Source: Mycobacterium sp. (lineage in GTDB: Bacteria; Actinomycetota; Actinomycetes; Mycobacteriales; Mycobacteriaceae). From it: a stretch of DNA of 64,000 nucleotides. The notes below the pieces were generated by a model that worked only from the letters and a program-made list of their open reading frames with translations, was not told the origin of the DNA and ran no database searches. This document shows positions 1 to 8,636 of the stretch, piece after piece. Position numbers and translations under genes: made by a program. Where the stretch lies: positions 62,001-126,000 of the forward strand of contig NZ_SCRH01000011.1 of assembly GCF_004298145.1 (NCBI RefSeq). Direction: 5' to 3'. Within the stretch, counting starts at the first letter, position 1. Every line of letters starts with the position of its first letter.

Positions 1-1071
1 GACCACCAGCTGCGCGCCTTCCTGCAGGCCCGACTGAACGAAGGTCTCGACTTTCTGACGCTGCTGATCCCTGATCAGCGGACCCACGACAGTAGCGGGA
101 TCACGCGGGTCCCCGACCGTGATCATCGGAGCCATGGCTTTGAGGCCTTCGACATACGCTTCGAGCAGGTGCTCGGGCAACAGAAGTCGCGATGTGACGG
201 TGCACGCCTGTCCGGCATGCATCAAAACTTGCCCGAATCCTATTCCAGCAACGTCACTTTCGGTGACATCGTCGAGGATGATGTGCGCACTCTTGCCGCC
301 TAGTTCGAGTTGTGCGCGTTTCATCGTCGCCGCCGATAGTTCGCGGATGCGCCGACCGGTGGCGGTCGAACCGGTGAACCCGATCATGTCCACGCCCGGA
401 TGGGTACACAGCTCCTCGCCGACACCAGCACCTCCCACGACCACGTTGAACACTCCGGGCGGGAGGCCGGCTTCCTCGCCGACCTTGGCCAGCTCCAAAG
501 CGTTCATCGGGGTCCACGGGTGGGGTTTGAGTATCACGGTGCAACCGACGGCCAATGCGGCCAAGCACTTCTGAATGTTGATCGAAAAAGGGAAGTTGAA
601 CGGCGTGATGACTCCGACTACCCCGACCGGCTCGCGGACCACCGTCACGCCGCCCAGGCCGGTCGACGAAACCACGGGCCCGCCCGGTGTTTCCACCCAT
701 GTCACATCGTGTTCGACGAACTCGCCGTAGTAGTGGGCCGCCTCGATGGCGCCACCAACCTGAATCAGGTCGGTGATGAAGCCGGTCGAGCCGATCTCAG
801 CGACGACTAGCTCACGAAGTTCCGCTTTGCGCTCATCGAGGATCTCAGCGAACCGCTTGATGATCTTTGCCCGTTCCCGGACGGACATCCACGGCCACGG
901 ACCTTCGTCGAAAGCCCGCCGGGCGGCTTCGATCGCCATGGTCGCCTGCTTAGGTCCACCATCGACGACTCGCCCGATCAGTTCCTCGGTGGCCGGATCA
1001 ATGACGTCGATGGTGCCGAGGGCGTTGTCGCTCGACCACCGACCGTCGATGAAGCTCTGATACTCCCGCAT
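1..1071 (-). CDS. Aldehyde dehydrogenase family protein (3' end outside the window)
   Basis: NAD(P)-dependent oxidation of an aldehyde to the acid. The visible 357 codons begin MREYQSFIDGRW and run off the left edge. They contain the conserved Asn region (VITPFNFPFS), the catalytic-base motif LELGGKS, the Gly-rich turn GFTGST and the nucleophile in HAGQACTVTSR at about Cys290. All expected catalytic elements are present, so the enzyme should be active. The ATG at 1071 lies 22 bp after the stop of the amidohydrolase gene, so it is the third gene of a leftward operon headed by the P450. The substrate cannot be read from sequence; context suggests an aldehyde from the P450/alcohol-dehydrogenase route. 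Confidence 0.93.
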   Translation of the reverse strand, partial: MREYQSFIDGRWSSDNALGTIDVIDPATEELIGRVVDGGPKQATMAIEAARRAFDEGPWPWMSVRERAKIIKRFAEILDERKAELRELVVAEIGSTGFITDLIQVGGAIEAAHYYGEFVEHDVTWVETPGGPVVSSTGLGGVTVVREPVGVVGVITPFNFPFSINIQKCLAALAVGCTVILKPHPWTPMNALELAKVGEEAGLPPGVFNVVVGGAGVGEELCTHPGVDMIGFTGSTATGRRIRELSAATMKRAQLELGGKSAHIILDDVTESDVAGIGFGQVLMHAGQACTVTSRLLLPEHLLEAYVEGLKAMAPMITVGDPRDPATVVGPLIRDQQRQKVETFVQSGLQEGAQLVV

Positions 1072-1093
1072 CACATGAATCCGTACGCGTCGA

Positions 1094-2299
1094 CTAGGTC
1101 AGCGTCGGATACGGGGCCGGCTCGAAGTCGAAGACCCGGCGGGCGTTACCCTGCAGCACTTTGTACTTGTCGAGGTCGGACCGGCCGTCGAGTGCCTTCT
1201 GAGCGGCCTGGAGGGAATGGGGCCAGAGGCTGTCGGTGTGCGGATAATCCGTCTCGATCATCACGTTGTCGATACCGATGGAGTCGAGATTCGCTGCGCC
1301 GAAGTCGTCTTCGATGAAGCAGCCGTACATGTGGTCGCGGAAGAGCTGGCGCGGCGATTCTGGGAAAATCGCGGGATCGGTGGGTACCGGGTTCAGGCGC
1401 ATCGTGGCCGCGTCAACCGCCCAGTTATTGGCGCGCAGGTAGTGGTAATCGGCGGCGACATGTTCAGCACGCTCGATGAGGTAGGGAATCCAGCCGATGC
1501 CGCCCTCAGCCAGCACGATCTTCAGATCGGGGTACTTCTGCAGCTTGCCCGAGAACAGCCAATCGGTAGTCGAGTTGGCCAGGTTGAGGTTGATGTTCAC
1601 GGCCTGAACCCCAAAGGGTGCGTCGGGCGAGGTGGTGGGGCTAACCGAGGAAGATCCGATGTGCGTGCACAGCGGCATCTTCGTCTCGTTCGCCACCGCG
1701 AAGAGATCGTCCCATGCCCCCGAGTGGATGGACGGAAATCCTAGCGGGTGCAGGTTCTCCGAGAAGGCAATGGCTTTGGCGCCCTTGCCGGCGCACCGTA
1801 GCGTCTCCTCGACGGCCAGTCGGGTGTCCCACAACGGAATGATGATCAACGGGATGTAGCGGCCGGGCGCCGCCGCGCACCACTCATCGATGACAAAGTC
1901 GTTGTAGGCGCGCACGCACTTGAGACCTAGGTCGCGGTCACCGAGGTGGGCGAACATCTGACCACAGAACCGGGGGAAGAACGGAAAGTTCAATCCCGCG
2001 ATCACATGATCCTCGTCCATATCCGGGATACGGGCCACCGGGTCGAAGTAGGCACGAGGCATCTCGTCGTAATTCACTGGCAGCGGGGAGTACTCGGCCG
2101 GCCGTTGGTGAGCCGCGACCACGATGCCCATCACCGACGCGCGCGCTTGATCGTAGATCCACGTATCAACGCCGTCGATGCGCTCGACGTGTGGCACTCG
2201 ATCGCGGTCGGCGGCCGAGGCGCGGTCGACCCACAGGTTCGGCGGCTCGATGATGTGGTCATCGACGGAGATCATCCATTGAAGATCTTGTTTGTCCAC
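1094..2299 (-). CDS. Amidohydrolase-2 family (ACMSD-like TIM-barrel) metal-dependent hydrolase
   Basis: 401 residues, a usual length for the mycobacterial amidohydrolase_2 proteins found in degradation clusters. Visible elements are the N-terminal strand with ISVDDHIIEPPNLW (Asp/His metal-ligand region), CTHIGSSS in mid-protein, LAEGGIGWIPYLIERAEH, and IETDYPHTDS near the C-terminus, where the conserved Asp closes the metal site. Members hydrolyse or decarboxylate ring-opened products; the exact reaction here is unknown. It lies 43 bp after the P450 stop and 22 bp before the aldehyde dehydrogenase, so the three are probably co-transcribed. No signal peptide is seen; cytosolic. Confidence 0.88.
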   Translation of the reverse strand: MDKQDLQWMISVDDHIIEPPNLWVDRASAADRDRVPHVERIDGVDTWIYDQARASVMGIVVAAHQRPAEYSPLPVNYDEMPRAYFDPVARIPDMDEDHVIAGLNFPFFPRFCGQMFAHLGDRDLGLKCVRAYNDFVIDEWCAAAPGRYIPLIIIPLWDTRLAVEETLRCAGKGAKAIAFSENLHPLGFPSIHSGAWDDLFAVANETKMPLCTHIGSSSVSPTTSPDAPFGVQAVNINLNLANSTTDWLFSGKLQKYPDLKIVLAEGGIGWIPYLIERAEHVAADYHYLRANNWAVDAATMRLNPVPTDPAIFPESPRQLFRDHMYGCFIEDDFGAANLDSIGIDNVMIETDYPHTDSLWPHSLQAAQKALDGRSDLDKYKVLQGNARRVFDFEPAPYPTLT

Positions 2300-2342
2300 G
2301 AGTTCCTCCCTGATTTCTGATAGGACGATTGCCCGTCACCCC

Positions 2343-3569
2343 TCACTGGCCGACGCGGGCACCCGGCGTGAAGACGACGGGCAGGGCGCGGTAGCCCCGA
2401 GTGACCGAGTTCCCGTGAAAATCAACCTTTGCCCCAGGGGGGATGGTGTAGTCGGGTATCCGATTCAGGGTCTGTTCGACGCCCACCCGAAACTCGAGTC
2501 TGGCGAGATTGGAGCCCAGGCAGCGATGGACGCCGGCGCCGAACCCGAGGTGGCGGTTTGTATCTCGGTCGAGAATGCACTTGTTCGGCTCGTCGAACTC
2601 GCTCGCGTCGCGGTTGGCGGCCGCATAGTTCACCACGACCGTCTCACCGGGGCAAAACCTCTGGCCGCTTAGTTCGATCTCTTCCGCGACTGAGCGATGC
2701 AGCCCGTGGACCGAGCCGGCGAACCGGATGAATTCTTCTATGGCTGTGGGCATCAACTCGGCTTCGCGTACGAGTCGGTCGCGCTCCGAAGCATGGGTGC
2801 CCAGGTAGAAGAGGGCGAATGACATTGCACTAGAAGTTGTTTCGAGTCCTGCTTGCACCAGCAGCATCACATTCGCGACGACGTCGTCGAAGCTCAGTTT
2901 CTCGCCGTCGATCTCGGCGGAGAGTAAGACATCGATGAGATCGTCACGTGGCGGTTCACCACGACGCTTGTCGATCTCCTCGCGTACGCGGAGGTAGAGA
3001 TTCGTCATCGAACCGTTTCGGATCTCTTCGCTCTCACCATTGATCGCGAGGTCGGCTGTCTCGATGTAGAGCGGCACATCCTCAACGGGCATGCCGAGTA
3101 GATACCTGAAGAACACGATCCCAGGTTGCTGCCATGCGACGTCGGCGAGATCACCGCGGCCCAATTCGATGAAGTTGTCGATCAACCCGTCGGTGACCGC
3201 TCGCACCTGGGGCTCCAACTGCTTCATCCGACCCGGGGAAAAATATGGGTTGAGAACTTTGCGAAGCTGCTGCTGCCGTGGAGGATCCAAGGTGATCACG
3301 ATGTCGCCTAACGACATCGGGTTGCCCTCCAGCCCAAGGGGTTTGCTGGAGAAGCTGCGCCAATCGCGCAGGATTTCGTAGCACTCGTCGTAGCGGGTGG
3401 CGACCCACGCGCCCCCCGGCGTGGCACCCAGGAAAGGGACGTCCTGGTGACTGAACGGTCCGCTCTCCCGCATCACCGCGTAGACCTCGTAGAGGAATTC
3501 CTGGTCGTTGAAATCGTCGTGACGAAGATCGAGGTTCTGGGCGTGTTCCTCCGGCGACTTGCTCACCAT
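2343..3569 (-). CDS. Cytochrome P450
   Basis: Haem-thiolate monooxygenase of 408 residues. The K-helix ExxR appears in EEFIRF, the I-helix oxygen-binding motif as AGLETTS (Glu in place of the more common Asp), and the haem loop as FGAGVHRCLG with the axial ligand at about Cys350. The reading frame extends 16 codons upstream, but ATG 3569 is preferred because it has a good ribosome site (GGAAAGGACT) just before it. It is the first gene of the leftward operon. Electrons are probably supplied by the ferredoxin at 7243-7443 in the divergent operon. The CYP family cannot be assigned by eye. Confidence 0.95.
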   Translation of the reverse strand: MVSKSPEEHAQNLDLRHDDFNDQEFLYEVYAVMRESGPFSHQDVPFLGATPGGAWVATRYDECYEILRDWRSFSSKPLGLEGNPMSLGDIVITLDPPRQQQLRKVLNPYFSPGRMKQLEPQVRAVTDGLIDNFIELGRGDLADVAWQQPGIVFFRYLLGMPVEDVPLYIETADLAINGESEEIRNGSMTNLYLRVREEIDKRRGEPPRDDLIDVLLSAEIDGEKLSFDDVVANVMLLVQAGLETTSSAMSFALFYLGTHASERDRLVREAELMPTAIEEFIRFAGSVHGLHRSVAEEIELSGQRFCPGETVVVNYAAANRDASEFDEPNKCILDRDTNRHLGFGAGVHRCLGSNLARLEFRVGVEQTLNRIPDYTIPPGAKVDFHGNSVTRGYRALPVVFTPGARVGQ

Positions 3570-3936
3570 GGATAGTCCTTTCCGCACCCGCGCGCGAGGA
3601 TGCCGAGATCGGGACAACGCCGGCGGTCAGCCTTGACAGACAGGCCCGACAGAGGGGCCGTCCAGATTCCAGCTACACCGCAATCGTGCCACTGTCCACG
3701 TGCCATCTGCGCCGGCCCTCGGATTTCTCGCACACGCCGAAATTTGCTTTGGCAGCACAGTAAGTCGTCGCCCGCATGGAGTCAAGTCGCACTCGATAAC
3801 TACCTGAGCCCACCAATGGACCCGCGCGCCGCACTGCGCGCGGAGAACAAGGACGAGGCCGAAGAAGCCTGGGGGCGTGGGGCGCCACGTGTGCGAGCTT
3901 CCCCTCAGAGGACGGGTGCTCGCTAAAGTATGTGTG
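3570..3936. promoter_or_regulatory. Divergent promoter region between P450 and TetR genes
   Basis: This 367-bp gap between two divergent start codons holds no convincing gene; the ORFs that cross it are shadows. Its one clear element is the palindrome at 3782-3796, listed separately. The region must hold the promoter of the leftward P450 operon and that of the TetR gene. No -10/-35 pair could be assigned with confidence. Confidence 0.55.
3782..3796. promoter_or_regulatory. Candidate TetR operator, copy 1
   Basis: TCAAGTCGCACTCGA is a near-perfect inverted repeat: TCAAGT and ACTCGA around CGC, five of six pairs matching. A sister site, TCGAGTCGCACTTGA, lies at 4659-4673 on the other side of the TetR gene. 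Both share the core AGTCGCACT, and the flanking bases vary in a way that keeps the palindrome form TCrAGTnnnACTyGA. One site per promoter region, on both sides of a TetR gene, is what autoregulation plus control of both operons would look like. Binding is inferred. Confidence 0.6.
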
Positions 3937-4626
3937 ATGACTACAGGCGCGCGTCGGCGAGTTCGCGACAAGGACGGCAAACAACGAGCCCTCCTTGAAG
4001 CCGCTGCGGAGGTCTTTGCCGAAACAGGATACGCGGCCGCGGCGACGAAGGAGATCGCTCGTCGCGCCGACTGCTCGGAGGCAATGCTGTTCCACTACTT
4101 CGGGGACAAGCGAGGCATCTTCGAGCAAGTTGTTTCTCGACAGATCGCGGACCTCGTCAGCGAGGCCGAAGAGCAAGTCGTGGCGGCCCTGCCTGCGCAC
4201 TTCGAGGACTATATCGAGAAGCTTTTCCTTGCGAGACTGAGGATCGATGACCGGAACAGCGGCGTCCCCGGCTGGGACATTTCCGGTCGGGCGTTATCAG
4301 ATCCGGACTTCTCGCTGCGCGTGCTGCAACCCAATCACGCACGCCGTACGGCCGTTATTGCCGAGGGCGTCCGCCACTATCAAGCCGCGGGGCAGATCAA
4401 GGCCGACGTCGACGCCGACCTGTTCGCCGAGCTGCTGGCTAATTTCATCATCTTCACAACGAGCCTCGGACCGCGCTGGTTTGGTACCGGCGAGCCAGAT
4501 ATCCGCGCACAGATCGAACTGGGTTCGCAGATCCTCGCGAAAGGCGTCAGCACATCGACTAGGACGCCGCCCGCCAAGCGAGGCGCGCGGGCGCAACGGG
4601 CCACGAAGGCGCGTGCGGCCGACTAA
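3937..4626 (+). CDS. TetR family transcriptional regulator
   Basis: 229-residue TetR repressor. The N-terminal DNA-binding domain starts near residue 15; its helix-turn-helix reads TKEIARRADCSEAMLFHYF followed by GDKRGIFEQVV, the classical TetR pattern. The C-terminal ligand domain is less conserved and ends in a basic, Ala/Arg-rich tail (KRGARAQRATKARAAD). The start chosen is ATG at 3937, directly after a GTG, because the upstream extension is not TetR-like. It lies between two divergent catabolic operons, with a matching palindrome on each side (3782-3796 and 4659-4673), so it probably represses both and is released by a pathway substrate or CoA ester. The ligand is unknown. Confidence 0.9.
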   Translation: MTTGARRRVRDKDGKQRALLEAAAEVFAETGYAAAATKEIARRADCSEAMLFHYFGDKRGIFEQVVSRQIADLVSEAEEQVVAALPAHFEDYIEKLFLARLRIDDRNSGVPGWDISGRALSDPDFSLRVLQPNHARRTAVIAEGVRHYQAAGQIKADVDADLFAELLANFIIFTTSLGPRWFGTGEPDIRAQIELGSQILAKGVSTSTRTPPAKRGARAQRATKARAAD

Positions 4627-4658
4627 AAGCTCCGCCGAATCGACCACGGCCGTCGTTA

Positions 4659-4673
4659 TCGAGTCGCACTTGA
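4659..4673. promoter_or_regulatory. Candidate TetR operator, copy 2
   Basis: TCGAGTCGCACTTGA lies 32 bp after the TetR stop and about 170 bp before the CoA-transferase start. It matches the site at 3782-3796 at 13 of 15 positions; the two differences are at mirrored positions, so the palindrome is kept. It is placed to control the rightward operon. The rest of the 4627-4841 gap shows nothing else I can name. Confidence 0.6.
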
Positions 4674-4841
4674 CACGCTGGCTTTTCCGTCGCTAGCGTC
4701 GTTGCCAGCCAGGCTGCAGCCATGCGGATGCAGAACACCCTGCTCGATCAGCACGAGCGTGAGGACAGGAAATGGCGTGTGTGCACTCATCGGCGCGAGT
4801 AACTCACTTCCGAAAACGTTGACGCGGAAAGCCTTAAGGCG

Positions 4842-7190
4842 ATGAACGCTTTGCGTGGGGTTCGCGTTGTCGAGTGGGCGACGGAAATCACCGGGCCGTA
4901 CTGCACCAAGTTGTTCGTCGACCTCGGAGCAGAGGTCATCAAGATCGAAGCCCCAGACGGGGATCCGTTCCGCCGCAGAATGTCTGGCGATCGAAGCGAC
5001 GCCGACGCGCTGTTCAAATTCTTGAACGCCGGCAAGCGTTCAGTCGTTGGCACTTCGCCGCCCGATCTGGAGGCGCTGATCGTTTCTGCCGATGTGTTCG
5101 TCGATTCTCTCGGCCCTGGCGCACTCGACCGCGAGGCCCTCCTACGGCGTGCGCCACACCTGGTGATCGTGGCGTTGTCTCCGTACGGATTGACCGGGCC
5201 GTACCGGGACCGACCCTCAACGGAGTTCACGATCCAGGCCGAGAGCGGAACCCCAGCGTTGCGAGGTCGTCCGGACCAACCGCCCATTCAAGCGGGTGGT
5301 CGAGTCTTCGAATGGGTCATGGCCAGTTATGCCGCCGTCGGGGCGCTCGGCGCATTGCGCCGGGCTCAACTCGGCGGACCAGGTGAAATCGTTGACTGCT
5401 CATTGTTGGAGACGTGTCACATCAGCGCCAGCGGATTCGCTGACCTCTACTACGAGCTGGCCGGTCGTCCCCCTTTGACCGTGCCGGCCCGACAGGTTGA
5501 AATCCCTTCCATCGAACCGACCGCAGATGGATGGGTGGGCTTCAATACCAATACCCGCCAGCAATTCGAGTCCTTCCTGGCGATGATCGGCCGACTGGAG
5601 CTGCTCGACGATGACCCGGCGTGGGCGCTCGCAACGACTCGCTGGGAACGCCGGGACGAATGGAATCAGATGGTGCGGGAATGGACGACGCAACGTTCCA
5701 CGGACGAGATCGTCGCGTTGGCTTCCGATCTGCGGATCCCCGTCTCACCAGTCAACAATGGCCAGACCGTGTTGGACCACCCCCAGTTCGCGGCGCGCGG
5801 CGTGTGGGGCACGTTTGCCGACGGCGGCTTTACCCACCCATTGGCGCCCTACCAGATCAATGGCCGACGACCCTCCCCAACCACCGGTGCCCCTCCGCTC
5901 GGCGAAATGGCAAAAGTCCCCGCCCACAGCAGGATTGCGAACCCTGCCGACCGTGCACCGGGACTTCCGCTGGAGGGCGTACGAATTCTCGACGCGACAG
6001 CGTGGTGGGCGGGCCCCTCCTCCACCCACATTCTCGCCGCGCTGGGCGCTGAGGTCATTCACCTAGAGTCGACGAACCACCCTGACGGCGCACGGATGGC
6101 GGTCGCAGCGTTCGCCGATCAGTCCCAGTGGTGGGAGCGGTCGGGGATGTACCTGGCGACCAACACCAATAAGCGAGGGCTCACCCTGGACCTGTCCACG
6201 CCCGAAGGGCGGGAGTTGTTTTTCGGCCTCGTCGAATGCTCGGACGTTCTGGTCGAGAACTTCTCGCCCCGCGTCTTCGACAATTTCACCATCACGTGGG
6301 AGGCCGTCAGCGAGCGGAACCCTCGAATCGTGATGGTCCGTATGCCCGCATTCGGGCTCGACGGACCCTGGCGCAACAATGTGGGTTTCGCGCAAACGAT
6401 GGAACAGATGACCGGAATGGCGTGGGTGACCGGCCACGAGTACGACCAGCCGCGAATCCCCCGCGGCCCGTGTGACCCACTGGCAGGAATGCACTCCGCA
6501 TTCGCCATGCTCGCAGGACTCCGGCAACGCGACGAGACCGGCCGAGGTTCCCTCATCGAGGTATCGATGGTTGAGTCCGCCCTCAACGCGGCCGCCGAGC
6601 AGGTGGTCGAATTCAGCGCCTACGGGAACCTGATCTCCCGACTGGGAAATCGCAGCCGTGACGCGGCACCACAAGGGCTCTACCCATGCGCGGGGACCGA
6701 GCGGTGGCTGGCGATTTCGGTCGCCACGGACGAGCAGTGGCGCCTACTGAAGTCGGCTCTGCGTGAACCGGATTGGGCGAACGACCCCGCGCTGGATACT
6801 CACGACGGGCGGGTGCGGGCACATGATGTGATCGACAAGCATCTCGAGCAATGGGCTAGCCAGCACAATTCCTCGGCCGCTGCAGAGTTACTCGTCAAAT
6901 ATGGTGTCCCGGCCGCGGATTTGGCAGACGCCCGGGTCGGCTCGATGCACCCTCAGCTCGCCGCACGAGGCTTTTTCGAGAGCCTCGACCATCCCATCGT
7001 GGGACGGCATCACGTGCCGGCGATTCCTTTCAAGTACCGCAGCGTTGACAAGTGGTATCGATCAACGGCGCCGACGTTGGGACAGCACAACGCGAGCATC
7101 CTCGGCGAGCTACTCGGCCTCGACGCCGCATCGCTTGCAGCGCTCACAGAAAAAGGAGTCATCGGGACCAGACCGGGCGGATTGGACTAG
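4842..7190 (+). CDS. Double-domain CaiB/BaiF (family III) CoA-transferase
   Basis: 782 residues, about twice the length of a normal CaiB/BaiF subunit, made of two homologous halves. Half one begins LRGVRVVEWATEITGPYC, followed by LGAEVIKIEAPDGDPFR. Half two begins near residue 377 with LEGVRILDATAWWAGP, followed by LGAEVIHLEST. Each half carries the family's later segments (VDCSLLETCH in half one, IEVSMVESALN in half two). The usual catalytic-carboxylate position appears to be Glu in both, and I could not assign the nucleophile. Family III enzymes move CoA between acids, so this one probably activates a pathway acid. It is the first gene of the rightward operon, after operator 4659-4673. Confidence 0.9.
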   Translation: MNALRGVRVVEWATEITGPYCTKLFVDLGAEVIKIEAPDGDPFRRRMSGDRSDADALFKFLNAGKRSVVGTSPPDLEALIVSADVFVDSLGPGALDREALLRRAPHLVIVALSPYGLTGPYRDRPSTEFTIQAESGTPALRGRPDQPPIQAGGRVFEWVMASYAAVGALGALRRAQLGGPGEIVDCSLLETCHISASGFADLYYELAGRPPLTVPARQVEIPSIEPTADGWVGFNTNTRQQFESFLAMIGRLELLDDDPAWALATTRWERRDEWNQMVREWTTQRSTDEIVALASDLRIPVSPVNNGQTVLDHPQFAARGVWGTFADGGFTHPLAPYQINGRRPSPTTGAPPLGEMAKVPAHSRIANPADRAPGLPLEGVRILDATAWWAGPSSTHILAALGAEVIHLESTNHPDGARMAVAAFADQSQWWERSGMYLATNTNKRGLTLDLSTPEGRELFFGLVECSDVLVENFSPRVFDNFTITWEAVSERNPRIVMVRMPAFGLDGPWRNNVGFAQTMEQMTGMAWVTGHEYDQPRIPRGPCDPLAGMHSAFAMLAGLRQRDETGRGSLIEVSMVESALNAAAEQVVEFSAYGNLISRLGNRSRDAAPQGLYPCAGTERWLAISVATDEQWRLLKSALREPDWANDPALDTHDGRVRAHDVIDKHLEQWASQHNSSAAAELLVKYGVPAADLADARVGSMHPQLAARGFFESLDHPIVGRHHVPAIPFKYRSVDKWYRSTAPTLGQHNASILGELLGLDAASLAALTEKGVIGTRPGGLD

Positions 7191-7242
7191 AACAGATCTG
7201 CTGTAGGTGCGGCCAGCGGATGTGTTGGGAAGAAGAGACAGC

Positions 7243-7443
7243 GTGAAACTCCATGTCGACAGGGAAATGTGCCAGGGCCACAGCCGGTGTCACGCAACGT
7301 ATCCCGAATTGTTCGACATCGACGACGAAGGGACCGCATTCGTCACCATGGAAAATGTTCCTCCCGAATGGGAAGACCGGGCGCACAACGCAATCGCGAA
7401 CTGTCCCGAGCGTGCCATACATATCGTCAAGGAGTCGCCATGA
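7243..7443 (+). CDS. Small ferredoxin with Cys-X2-His-X2-Cys cluster motif
   Basis: 66-residue ferredoxin starting at GTG 7243, preceded by GGAAGAAGAGA. Cluster residues are Cys10, His13, Cys16 and Cys54 (CQGHSRC and NCPERAI). His replaces the second Cys of the normal CxxCxxC motif, a pattern known in mycobacterial ferredoxins that serve cytochromes P450, usually with a [3Fe-4S] or His-ligated cluster. Its likely partner is the P450 at 2343-3569. The stop overlaps the next start (ATGA), so it is translationally coupled to the alcohol dehydrogenase. No ferredoxin reductase gene is seen nearby. Confidence 0.93.
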   Translation: MKLHVDREMCQGHSRCHATYPELFDIDDEGTAFVTMENVPPEWEDRAHNAIANCPERAIHIVKESP

Positions 7444-8555
7444 AGACCAATGGAGCAGTTCTATGGGGGCTGAACGAGAAGTGGTCGGTGGAAGAGATCG
7501 AACTCGATCCGCCGCAGGAAGGCGAGCTACTCGTCGAGTTCGCAGCCACCGGTCTATGCCATTCCGACCATCACATCCGCACCGGCGACATGTTCGGGGT
7601 GAGTTTCCCCTTGATAGGTGGACACGAAGGGGCGGGCATCGTTCGAGAGGTCGGTCCGGGAGTGCGCGATATCGCGGTGGGAGACCACGTGGTCACCTCT
7701 TTCCTGCCGGCGTGCGGTCGCTGCCGCTGGTGCGCCACCGGGCATCAGAACCTCTGTGACTACGGCGCGACCATCCTCGCGGGAGTCCAGGCCGATGGCA
7801 CCTTCCGGCGCCGAGCCAGAGGACAGGGCATCGGAGCCCTCTCAGGCGTCGGCAGTTTCGCGCAATGGGGCGTGTTGTCGGAAGCCTCGGTGGTCAAGAT
7901 CGACAACGATGTGCCGCTATCGCGCGCATGTCTTCTCGGCTGCGGTGTAACCACCGGCTGGGGTTCGGCCGTCAACACCGCGAACGTCGGTCCCGGCGAC
8001 GTGGTGCTCGTGGTTGGCTGCGGAGGGATCGGCAGCGGTGCCATTCAGGGCGCGCGGTTGGCGGGAGCGGAGCAAATCGTCGTGGTCGATATTGCGCCGA
8101 GCAAGCGCGACAAAGCGTTTCAGTTCGGAGCCACCCACTTTGCCACCTCGATCGAGGAAGCAACCCAGTTGGTTGGCGAGATTACGCGCGGAGTCATGGC
8201 CGACTCGGCCATCCTGACGCCAGGCGTGCTCGAAGGCGCGATGATCAACGACGCGCTCAATGCGGTGCGGAAGGGCGGTGCCGTGGTGGTCACCGCCCTG
8301 GCATCGATGTCCGACGTGACGCCGACGCTGCCGCTGACGTTGTTCACGCTGTTCCAAAAACGCCTCCTGGGCAGCCTGTACGGCGAAGCGAACCCGCGGG
8401 CCGATATCCCTCGACTGATAAGCCTGTATCGAAGCGGCAAGCTGTTGCTCGACGAAACCGTCACCACCGAGTACAAACTCAACGACATCAATGAGGCCTA
8501 CGACGACATGCTCGCCGGGCGCAACATCCGTGGGGTGATCATCCACGAGCATTGA
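7440..8555 (+). CDS. Zinc-dependent alcohol dehydrogenase (class III / NDMA-dependent-like)
   Basis: 371 residues of the medium-chain dehydrogenase family. Catalytic zinc ligands are Cys40 (GLCHSDHH) and His62 (GGHEGAG). The structural zinc is bound by Cys92, Cys95, Cys98 and Cys106 (ACGRCRWCATGHQNLC). The nucleotide fold is VVGCGGIGSG followed by VVDIAPSKRDKA, suggesting NAD(H). The true start is ATG 7440, overlapping the ferredoxin stop; the frame stays open upstream but that part is not homologous. It would oxidise the alcohol or diol made by the P450 or the epoxide hydrolase. Confidence 0.93.
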   Translation: MKTNGAVLWGLNEKWSVEEIELDPPQEGELLVEFAATGLCHSDHHIRTGDMFGVSFPLIGGHEGAGIVREVGPGVRDIAVGDHVVTSFLPACGRCRWCATGHQNLCDYGATILAGVQADGTFRRRARGQGIGALSGVGSFAQWGVLSEASVVKIDNDVPLSRACLLGCGVTTGWGSAVNTANVGPGDVVLVVGCGGIGSGAIQGARLAGAEQIVVVDIAPSKRDKAFQFGATHFATSIEEATQLVGEITRGVMADSAILTPGVLEGAMINDALNAVRKGGAVVVTALASMSDVTPTLPLTLFTLFQKRLLGSLYGEANPRADIPRLISLYRSGKLLLDETVTTEYKLNDINEAYDDMLAGRNIRGVIIHEH

Positions 8556-8636
8556 GTCTTTGGGGAACGGCGGATCCGCATCATTTTCCTGCCCGCTCAA
8601 GTTAATTCACTCACTCACCATGAAGGGATTTCACTA

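Noticed and set aside
8598..8615. TCAAGT and ACTCA before the epoxide-hydrolase gene, resembling TetR half-sites
   Set aside because: The gap is 6 bp, not 3, the core CGC is absent, and the place is inside the operon.
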